A model generated the notes under the pieces. It made no database searches. It saw only the letters and a program-made list of their open reading frames with translations, and was not told the DNA's origin. A program made the position numbers and the translations under genes. From Bacillota bacterium (GTDB lineage Bacteria > Bacillota > Clostridia > Christensenellales > Aristaeellaceae): a stretch of DNA of 9,401 bases. Shown piece by piece: positions 1-5,627 of the stretch (its first letter is position 1; each line of letters opens with the position of its first letter). The stretch is taken from positions 1-9,401 of the forward strand of contig JAEYRW010000137.1 of NCBI GenBank assembly GCA_023435435.1. The letters are read 5' to 3'.

Positions 1-40
1 AAACACGCGCCCCGCGCGGCGGATATGGGCGGCCGCGCGG
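1..40 (-). terminator. possible terminator hairpin after the glycyl radical enzyme gene
   Basis: A perfect 9-bp inverted repeat (CCGCGCGGC at 12-20, GCCGCGCGG at 32-40) with an 11-base loop begins 13 bases past the GRE stop codon. On the minus strand it is followed by GGCGCGTGTTT, so only three terminal T residues are visible before the window ends. It could be a rho-independent terminator or just a GC-rich palindrome, because the arm contains the self-complementary CCGCGCGG. The missing flank would decide. Confidence 0.35.
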
Positions 41-53
41 CATTGCTGCGCGG

Positions 54-2237
54 TCAGCCCGCGCGCAGAATCCGGTCGACGACCAGTTTCCGGAATTCCG
101 GGGTAAGCAGGCAGAAGTACGCGGTGAAGCCCGTGACGCGCACCACCAGGTCGGGGAAGGCGTCGGGATTTTCGTTGGCGGCGAGAATCTGTTCGGCGTT
201 CACGATATTGATGTTGAGAAGCGTGGCGCCCAGACCAAAGATCGTCATGATGTAGTCGCACACCTTTTCGACGGCTTCTTCGCCGTCCGCCATGCCGGGA
301 TCGAGCTCCAGCTGAACGGGCGCGGTGTTGCCGCAGGCGGGCTGGATGGCGCAGATGGCGTTGCTCATGGCGGTGAGCGCGCCGTCCCTGCGGAACCCGG
401 GATGGGGATTCGCGCCGTGGTTGATGGGCTCGAAGTCCCTGCGTCCGTTGGGCGTTGCCCTGACGGCCTTGCCCAGCACGATGGTGTTGGACCAGGAGAA
501 CCAGCCGGGGATGAACTTGACCGGCGGGCGCAACCCGTCCATTTCATTCACGTCCTCCGTGAAGCTTTCGGAGACCATGACGCCCCACCTGTCCCCGTTT
601 CCGCCCGCGCCGTACCGTTCGCTGGCGGAAAGCATCCTGCGGACGTATTCTCCCTGGCTTCCGGCGAAATTGTTCTGAAGGTGTGCGTACACCTGCGCGA
701 AGTCCAGGCGGCCCTCCCGCTCAACGCGCTGTTCGAGCGCGGCGAAGGAATCGGCCACGGTGGCGATGCCGGTGCCGTCGATGCACATGTTGTAGTATTC
801 CGCGCCGCCGCCGGACATGTCGAGGCCTTTTTCCACCGGGCCGTGGGAGATGAGGTTCAGCATGAGCTCCGGTTCGTTGTACACCTGATGGTCAAGGTGG
901 AACAGGATGCCGTCCGCGGTGGCGCGCACCGCGCGCTTCTGGTGCTTGCGGTACAGGTCGAACAGGCGCGCGGTGCTTTGCGCGCCGCCATCCGTCATCA
1001 TTTCGTCAAGGGCCACGGTGAACACCTTGAGGTTGTTGACCTTGACGCAGTCGTTGAGCGTGTATTCAAGACCCGGCAGGCTCATCCAGTGGCAGCCGAC
1101 GGCCACGCGCCTGCGCGCGAGCTCCACCGGGTAACCCTTGTTCATGAATCCCGTGGAGAGGGAGGTATCGCCCGAAAAGCGCGGCCAGCCGTTTTTATTC
1201 TTGAACAGGTATTTGACCGCGGTTTTCAGAAAATCGCGGCGCATGTTCTCGTGGACGCGGATGGTGATGTTGCAGGAGGAATCCAGCCAGTCCGCCGCCT
1301 CGAGGCACAGGTAGGAGAAATACGTGGTCTGGTCGGTTCCGTCCGGGCGCAGCCCGCCCAACTGATAGTAGTGGGGGTCGTTGAGCAAAAGGCAGGCGAT
1401 GTAGTACCTGGCTTCGTCCTCGGTGACCTCGCCCCTTTCCCGATCCGCCTCATAGTACGGGCGCAGGATCTCGTCCAGCTGGCAGCCCGCGCCGTCCCGG
1501 TTGTATTCGCGAGAGGCCATGTTGAACCAGCAGATCCACTGGCAGGCCTCGCGCAGGGTGCGGGGTGCGCCGTCGATGAGATGCTCGTTGACCGCGCGCA
1601 TCTGCGTGAGGTTTTCCCGCAGATCGGCGTTCGGTTCGCCCGGGACGGCGGCGGTCAGCGCCGCGCAGGTGCGCCTGATCCAGACTTGAATGCCCTCGAT
1701 GACGCGGGTTTCGGCGTCGTAGAATTCCGCGCGGTCGGGGTTGACGGCGCGGTACTTTTCCAGCTTTCTTTTGAGTCCGCCCCAGCCGAGCCGCATGCCG
1801 ATTTCGTAATCGCCCCCGAAGTGGGAATCCGCGCCGATGCCGGGGACGATGCCGTACAATTCCTGAAGCGGTTTCAGATGGTCGTAGGAATAATCGGGAT
1901 TGAACCCCTTCACGGGCTTCATCCAGATCATCGTGTTCATCCAGCGGTTGGCGAACGCGTCGCACGGATCGATGAACACGGGGTGCTCCACCATGAGCAT
2001 GTAGAAGTTTTTGCTCCAGCCATCGTAGCCGTAGAAGGAGCCGTTTTCGTGGTTCACGTACGGTTCGAACCGGAAGTCGTCCGGCGCCTTGACGGTGCCG
2101 TAATCGTCGCTGTCCGCGAACTGCCGCAGCTCCTTTTTGTCCCGCGTGTCCTCGATTTTGCGGGCCCGGAGAATTTCGAGCCGCCTGCGAAAGCCGGTGT
2201 CCGCGCCCGCGGGAACGGTGGCGAGCCTGTTGCGCAT
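54..2237 (-). CDS. glycyl radical enzyme (PFL-like family), atypical active site
   Basis: This 727-residue protein belongs to the pyruvate formate-lyase/glycyl radical superfamily. These oxygen-sensitive enzymes carry a backbone glycyl radical that generates a cysteine thiyl radical on the substrate. The PFL-like barrel fills most of the length. The C-terminal glycine-radical domain includes ATPNGRR (594-600) and the radical loop RVTGF (700-704), making Gly703 the predicted radical site. The catalytic cysteine is probably Cys382 in GCHWMSLPG, followed by the conserved-looking NLKVFTVAL segment (402-410). Choline, glycerol and hydroxyproline GREs and HPA decarboxylase have Cys-x-Glu here; PFL has Cys-Cys. 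This protein has Cys-His-Trp, so none of those reactions can be assigned. It is shorter than the usual 780-850 residues, mostly before the cysteine. The ATG at 2237 follows AGGAGGGG at 6-base spacing, and an in-frame TAG four codons upstream rules out an upstream start. Its activase gene lies directly upstream. The family is certain; the substrate is unknown. Confidence 0.95.
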   Translation of the reverse strand: MRNRLATVPAGADTGFRRRLEILRARKIEDTRDKKELRQFADSDDYGTVKAPDDFRFEPYVNHENGSFYGYDGWSKNFYMLMVEHPVFIDPCDAFANRWMNTMIWMKPVKGFNPDYSYDHLKPLQELYGIVPGIGADSHFGGDYEIGMRLGWGGLKRKLEKYRAVNPDRAEFYDAETRVIEGIQVWIRRTCAALTAAVPGEPNADLRENLTQMRAVNEHLIDGAPRTLREACQWICWFNMASREYNRDGAGCQLDEILRPYYEADRERGEVTEDEARYYIACLLLNDPHYYQLGGLRPDGTDQTTYFSYLCLEAADWLDSSCNITIRVHENMRRDFLKTAVKYLFKNKNGWPRFSGDTSLSTGFMNKGYPVELARRRVAVGCHWMSLPGLEYTLNDCVKVNNLKVFTVALDEMMTDGGAQSTARLFDLYRKHQKRAVRATADGILFHLDHQVYNEPELMLNLISHGPVEKGLDMSGGGAEYYNMCIDGTGIATVADSFAALEQRVEREGRLDFAQVYAHLQNNFAGSQGEYVRRMLSASERYGAGGNGDRWGVMVSESFTEDVNEMDGLRPPVKFIPGWFSWSNTIVLGKAVRATPNGRRDFEPINHGANPHPGFRRDGALTAMSNAICAIQPACGNTAPVQLELDPGMADGEEAVEKVCDYIMTIFGLGATLLNINIVNAEQILAANENPDAFPDLVVRVTGFTAYFCLLTPEFRKLVVDRILRAG

Positions 2238-2243
2238 GTTTTT

Positions 2244-2251
2244 CCCCTCCT
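2244..2251 (-). promoter_or_regulatory. GRE ribosome binding site overlapping the activase stop codon
   Basis: The minus strand reads TAGGAGGGGAAAAACATG: the activase stop TAG runs straight into the Shine-Dalgarno AGGAGGGG, six bases before the GRE start. Ribosomes finishing the activase would load directly onto the GRE site, so translational coupling is likely. The strong site suits an enzyme needed in larger amounts than its activase. Confidence 0.85.
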
Positions 2252-3158
2252 ATCCGATTCTGACGGCGACGCCCTTTGATTCCGCAGCCCGTTTGAGCGC
2301 GCCCATGGCCTCGTCGGAAAGCGGCCGCACCCCTTCGAAGGCATAGGGCAGACCGAGCGCCCGGTACTTGCCCGCGCCCAGCGGATTGTAGTTGAGAAGC
2401 TCGTAATACCGCAGATTGGGGATGTCCCGCAGCCTTTCCGCGATGGCCCCGATGTTTTGGGCGGAATCGGTGGCGCCGGGAATGACGGGCGTGCGCGCGA
2501 TGAGCGGCACTCCCGTTTGCGCCAGCCGGCCGAGATTCTCCAGAATCAGCCTGTTCGAGACACCCGTCCACCGGATGTGGTCCGCCTCGTCCATGATTTT
2601 GATGTCGAACATCAAAAGATCAATAAAAGGGAGCGCCTGTTCGATGCGCGCCCAAGGCACGTTGAGGCAGGATTCCACGCCCGTGGAGAGCCCCGCCTCC
2701 TTGGCTGCCTTCAGAAGGCCCAGGCACGCCTCCGGCTGCAAAAACGCCTCGCCGCCCGAGAGGGTAACGCCGCCCGGCGCGCGGCCGTCTTTGGCAGATT
2801 GATCGTAGTACGGTTTGTCCTTCAATGCCTCGCCGAGAATGGACGCGGTGGGAACGTCCTTTCCCGCCAGGTCGAGGGCGCCCGTAAAGCACGCGTCCGC
2901 GCACGCGCCGCATCCGAGGCAGGCCGCCCGGTCGTAGAAGAGCCGGCCGTTCTCAAAACGGCGCGCCCCGAACCGGCAGGCCTCGGCGCAGTGCCCGCAG
3001 CCCATGCACTTTTCCATGTCAGTCAGAAGAACCGGCCCCGCGCCGATGGCCTCGGGATTGTGGCACCAGGCGCATGCCATGTTGCAGCCCTTGAAGAAGA
3101 CCGTCGTGCGGATGCCGTCCCCGTCGTTTAGTGAAAACCGCTGAATTTCCGTAATCAT
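2250..3158 (-). CDS. glycyl radical enzyme activating enzyme (radical SAM, two extra 4Fe-4S clusters)
   Basis: This 302-residue radical-SAM activase abstracts a hydrogen from the partner GRE's glycine using a 5'-deoxyadenosyl radical from S-adenosylmethionine. The N-terminus has the family signature IQRFSLNDGDGIRT (5-18). The SAM-cluster motif CxxxCxxC is Cys25-Cys29-Cys32, in GCNMACAWCHNPEA. A ferredoxin-like insert supplies two 4Fe-4S sites: Cys51/54/57/61 and Cys80/83/86/90. The SAM-binding SGGE follows at 134-137. Such inserts are usual in activases of the non-PFL GREs (glycerol, choline and HPA types) and absent from classical PflA, which agrees with a non-PFL partner. The ATG at 3158 is chosen because it gives the canonical N-terminus and has AGGTGG five bases upstream. 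The frame stays open further upstream but there runs antisense to the EAL gene. This is the first gene of the operon, with the GRE 12 bp downstream. Confidence 0.95.
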   Translation of the reverse strand: MITEIQRFSLNDGDGIRTTVFFKGCNMACAWCHNPEAIGAGPVLLTDMEKCMGCGHCAEACRFGARRFENGRLFYDRAACLGCGACADACFTGALDLAGKDVPTASILGEALKDKPYYDQSAKDGRAPGGVTLSGGEAFLQPEACLGLLKAAKEAGLSTGVESCLNVPWARIEQALPFIDLLMFDIKIMDEADHIRWTGVSNRLILENLGRLAQTGVPLIARTPVIPGATDSAQNIGAIAERLRDIPNLRYYELLNYNPLGAGKYRALGLPYAFEGVRPLSDEAMGALKRAAESKGVAVRIG

Positions 3159-3227
3159 GTCGTCCACCTGCCTGAATCGTGTTTGGAGGAAGTAAAGCGG
3201 CCGGCTCCCGCGGCGCGCCGAACGCAT

Positions 3228-3243
3228 TTTGAGTCCGCTCAAA
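3228..3243. promoter_or_regulatory. perfect palindrome at the predicted start of the GRE operon transcript
   Basis: TTTGAGtccgCTCAAA is a perfect 6+6 inverted repeat with a 4-base centre. It touches the inner edge of the minus-strand -10 hexamer (3243-3248). Its centre (about 3235) coincides with the transcription start expected from that -10. This is a typical place for a repressor operator; alternatively, the RNA could form a small hairpin at its 5' end. The pairing is seen directly; the function is inferred. Confidence 0.45.
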
Positions 3244-3251
3244 TCATACCA
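3243..3251 (-). promoter_or_regulatory. extended -10 promoter of the activase-GRE operon
   Basis: The minus strand reads TGGTATGAT, an extended -10 (TGn plus a 5/6 match to TATAAT). The -35 position at 16-18 bp spacing has no resemblance to TTGACA, and the 8-bp palindrome CTGTACAG (3266-3273) lies there instead. A start near 3236 would give a leader of about 78 bases containing GC-rich inverted repeats (about 3199-3220). A good -10 with no -35 suggests a need for an activator. Confidence 0.5.
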
Positions 3252-3348
3252 CCAAACACCACCCCCTGTACAGCCGTCGAACGCAAAAATGTGCGGGTTG
3301 CCTACCCTCTGCATTCCTATAGAAAATTCAAATAGCATATCGTTCGCA

Positions 3349-3377
3349 TTGACCAAAGCGTGAATTTGTCGTAAAAT
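3349..3377 (+). promoter_or_regulatory. sigma-A type promoter of the EAL gene
   Basis: TTGACC (3349-3354) and TAAAAT (3372-3377) are separated by exactly 17 bp in an AT-rich stretch. The expected start is near 3384, leaving a leader of about 60 bases that ends in the AAAGGAGG ribosome binding site. It faces away from the GRE operon promoter in the shared intergenic region. No riboswitch-sized fold was recognised in the leader. Confidence 0.7.
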
Positions 3378-3446
3378 ATAAGAGGAGATTTCGTTCCGAA
3401 TCGCCGGATAAAGCAATGGCGCGGGCGAAACAAAGGAGGGGCAAAT

Positions 3447-4229
3447 ATGAACCTGACACAGGAACAGCTGCGGGCACTGATTGCGGAAGGCGCCTTCGAG
3501 CTGTATGGTCAGCCCAAATGGACGTTCGGCAAAAACACCTGCAACACCTACGAGGTCTTCGCGGAGGTTCTCCACCTGCCCAGCGGCGAGGCGGTGCCGG
3601 GCTACGGCTACGTGCGCCAGACCATGTCCGACCGCCACACCAGCAAGGTTTTCGCCGACTGGTTCATGGAAAGCGCGTTTGCCATGATTCGCCGCCTGAT
3701 GGATCAGATCGGCTGTGATCTGATCGTCGCCGTCAACATCTGGACGAGCGTGATCAACGCGCCGGACTTCGTCGAAAGGACGAAGGAAGAACTCGACCGG
3801 CACAGGCTCCAGCCGCGCAATCTGGAGATCGAGCTGACCGAGGTCGACAAGCTCACGGCAAAGGGCGTCGAAAATCTCATCGCGCTTAAGGAAATGGGAG
3901 CGAAGCTGCTCTTTGACAATTTCGGCATCGGGAGCAACAACCTGTTTTTGCTCAACCGCCTGCCCTTCGACGGCATCAAGCTGGCGCGCTGTTTCTCCGC
4001 CGGGCTTCCCGACGACGATAAGCTGGTGCGCATTCTGGTGTCCATTGCCCACCTTGCGGATACCCTCAACATGACCGTGTGCGCGAAGGGCATCGAGAAC
4101 GGCGACCAGTTCGAGATGTACAACGACCTCGGGTTCTGGAAGGGGCAAGGGTTTATGATCGGCCCGCCGATGGCGGAGAAAAAGCTGCACGACTTCATCC
4201 TTCAGTTCGGCCACAGGGAAGCTTCCTGA
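3447..4229 (+). CDS. stand-alone degenerate EAL-domain protein
   Basis: A 260-residue cytoplasmic protein made of a single EAL domain, with no GGDEF, PAS, receiver or membrane segment. Active EAL proteins hydrolyse cyclic di-GMP using two metal ions. Recognisable elements are FAEVLHL (38-44, replacing ExLxR), Asn97 in VNIWTSV, Glu129 in IELTE, FDNFGIGSNN (156-165, replacing DDFGTGYSS), Lys178, CAKGIEN (212-218, replacing AEGVET) and the QG of KGQGF (232-236). Several key positions differ: the Arg of ExLxR is Leu44, the second Asp of DDFG is Asn158, KID is KLA, and the first Glu of EGVE is Lys214. Catalysis is therefore unlikely; it may bind c-di-GMP or act through protein contacts, as YdiV-type EAL proteins do. 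The start follows AAAGGAGGG at 6-base spacing. It is monocistronic, with its own promoter and a strong terminator. A link to the neighbouring operons is not shown. Confidence 0.92.
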   Translation: MNLTQEQLRALIAEGAFELYGQPKWTFGKNTCNTYEVFAEVLHLPSGEAVPGYGYVRQTMSDRHTSKVFADWFMESAFAMIRRLMDQIGCDLIVAVNIWTSVINAPDFVERTKEELDRHRLQPRNLEIELTEVDKLTAKGVENLIALKEMGAKLLFDNFGIGSNNLFLLNRLPFDGIKLARCFSAGLPDDDKLVRILVSIAHLADTLNMTVCAKGIENGDQFEMYNDLGFWKGQGFMIGPPMAEKKLHDFILQFGHREAS

Positions 4230-4237
4230 AAAGAACC

Positions 4238-4280
4238 GCCCGCCGTCCGGTTCGCGTGAAACCGGACGGCGGGCTTTTTT
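4238..4280. terminator. strong rho-independent terminator between convergent genes
   Basis: A perfect 15-bp stem (4238-4252 with 4260-4274) and 7-base loop are followed on the plus strand by TTTTTTCTTTCC, eight bases after the EAL stop codon. Read on the minus strand, the same stem is followed by GGTTCTTTTC, a weaker U-rich tail, and it lies 21 bases past the oxidoreductase stop. It very probably ends the EAL transcript and may also end the opposing one. Confidence 0.92.
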
Positions 4281-4295
4281 CTTTCCTGGTCCTTC

Positions 4296-5579
4296 TTATT
4301 GGATCGCTCCGTCCGCCGTCATGGCGCGGACGACGGCGCGGCCGTCGAGGGCGCGGGGGGGCACCTTGGCGTCGAGGGAAAGCGCGGCGGCCGTGCCGGC
4401 GGCCTGCCCCATGGCGACGCAGTCGCCGGTGACCCGGTAGGAGGCGTGGGCCTCGTAGCTGCCGGAGATGCAGCGGCCCGCGACGAGCAGGTTTTCCACC
4501 CCAAGCGGCACGAGACAGCGATAGGGTATCTGATAGGGCTTGATTTTGTATTCCTCCCGGTGCGGCTCCTGGGACTTGCCGTCGGGCTGATGAATGTCCA
4601 CGCCGAAGCGGCAGGTGGCGAAGCCGTCCTCGAAGCGCCTTCCCGCGCGCATGTCCTCGAGGGTCAGCTCGTACTCGCCCCGGATGCGGCGCGATTCGCG
4701 CACGCCGATCATGGCTGCTGTTTGGTCGAGCTGCACATTGGCGAACTGCTGGAGATGGTTTTTGAAAAACCGCAGGGCGTCGTTCACGCGCTCCCGGCCC
4801 TCCATTTCCGCCTGGGAGAGCTCCCAGGGATCGATGGCGCTCAGCCCGCGCATGTGGGTCATCTGAAGGACGCCCGTCTGCCGCCCGGGGAGCCGGAGCA
4901 GGCAGGGATTCACAAAGTTGAACTCGTAATCGAGTTTTTCGTGCTCCACGGCGCGCTTCATGAGCTGGTAAAGGTCGTTGCCGCCCGGATAAGGATACTG
5001 CTGCACAAATTCCATGTTGCTGATCTTGAACATGAGCGTCATGGGCTGCACGGCCTGATCGCCTTCGCGCCCGTAGTGCCAGGACGCGCCCGCCCGGGCG
5101 GCCACGTCGCCGTCGCCGGTTGCGTCGATGACCCGTTTTCCGAGAAACGCCATGCGCCCGCCCTTGTTTTCCGCGACGACGCCCGTCACCGCGCCATCCT
5201 CCAGAATCGGGCGGGCGAAATAGGTGTGAAACAGCACGTCCGCGCCTGCCTGCCGCATTTTCCGGTCGAGGAGCAGCTTCATAAATTCCATGTCAAAGGT
5301 ATAGTAGCGGTATCCGCTGCGGGAGCTCATTCCGGCTTTGTCAATGTCCCGCACCAGTTCCTCCACGATGCCGCCCTTTCCCTCGTAGTCGAACAGGGGA
5401 TTGACCAGCCCGCTCGTCCACATGCCGCCCATGCACGAGAACCGCTCGATGACGAGCACCTTTTTGCCGTGCCGGGCGGCCGCCAGCGCCGCGCCCGTGC
5501 CCGCGGGGCCGCCGCCGACCACGATGACGTCGTACTCGCCCGCGATCTTTGTTTCAAAGGTTTCGGTTACGTAAGCCAT
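4296..5579 (-). CDS. FAD-dependent oxidoreductase (FAD_oxidored family)
   Basis: A 427-residue cytoplasmic flavoprotein. The N-terminal Rossmann fold is YDVIVVGGGPAGTGAA (16-31) with the acidic strand end VLVIE (41-45) that binds the FAD ribose. Next come CMGGMWTSG (49-57), the internal RVIDATGDGDVAARAG segment (149-164) and the C-terminal FAD motif LLVAGRCISGS (364-374) with YRVTGDCVAMGQAAG (381-395). This order fits the PF12831-type family, whose members oxidise or reduce varied, mostly unknown substrates. No signal peptide, heme or iron-sulphur motif is seen. The ATG at 5579 is preferred over one 14 codons upstream because GGAGG lies four bases before it and the extra residues fall in the intercistronic hairpin. 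It is the second gene after the solute-binding protein, 48 bp downstream, so it probably processes the imported compound. The substrate and electron acceptor cannot be read. Confidence 0.93.
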   Translation of the reverse strand: MAYVTETFETKIAGEYDVIVVGGGPAGTGAALAAARHGKKVLVIERFSCMGGMWTSGLVNPLFDYEGKGGIVEELVRDIDKAGMSSRSGYRYYTFDMEFMKLLLDRKMRQAGADVLFHTYFARPILEDGAVTGVVAENKGGRMAFLGKRVIDATGDGDVAARAGASWHYGREGDQAVQPMTLMFKISNMEFVQQYPYPGGNDLYQLMKRAVEHEKLDYEFNFVNPCLLRLPGRQTGVLQMTHMRGLSAIDPWELSQAEMEGRERVNDALRFFKNHLQQFANVQLDQTAAMIGVRESRRIRGEYELTLEDMRAGRRFEDGFATCRFGVDIHQPDGKSQEPHREEYKIKPYQIPYRCLVPLGVENLLVAGRCISGSYEAHASYRVTGDCVAMGQAAGTAAALSLDAKVPPRALDGRAVVRAMTADGAIQ

Positions 5580-5591
5580 ACTTCCTCCACA

Positions 5592-5617
5592 GGGGCGGAC
5601 GCTTTCGCAGCCGCCCC
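5592..5617 (-). promoter_or_regulatory. intercistronic hairpin with GAAA tetraloop
   Basis: The arms GGGGCGG and CCGCCCC (7 bp) enclose a mismatch, then a U-G and two G-C pairs closed by a GAAA tetraloop, as read on the minus strand. It lies between the solute-binding protein stop and the oxidoreductase ribosome binding site. No U-run follows, so it is not a normal terminator. A stable GNRA hairpin here would protect the 3' end of the upstream message and allow more solute-binding protein than enzyme. This role is inferred. Confidence 0.55.
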
Positions 5618-5627
5618 CCATTTTGCT

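Noticed and set aside
2250..2252. TAG as a pyrrolysine or read-through codon joining activase and GRE
   Set aside because: Both proteins are complete in themselves and a strong ribosome site with ATG follows at once. TAG is also the ordinary stop of the regulator gene.
402..2279. Long plus-strand open frame (625 codons) opposite the GRE gene
   Set aside because: High GC keeps the opposite strand free of stops. The translation is rich in Val, Ala, His and Arg with no family motif, and the minus-strand GRE has unmistakable motifs.
1450..2571. Minus-strand open frame bridging the activase and GRE genes in another frame
   Set aside because: Arg/Ala-rich shadow frame lying across both real coding sequences, with no motif.
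3159..4214. N-terminal extension of the activase frame to 4214
   Set aside because: The frame remains open but runs antisense through the EAL gene and the promoter region. The canonical activase N-terminus starts at 3158 with its own ribosome site.
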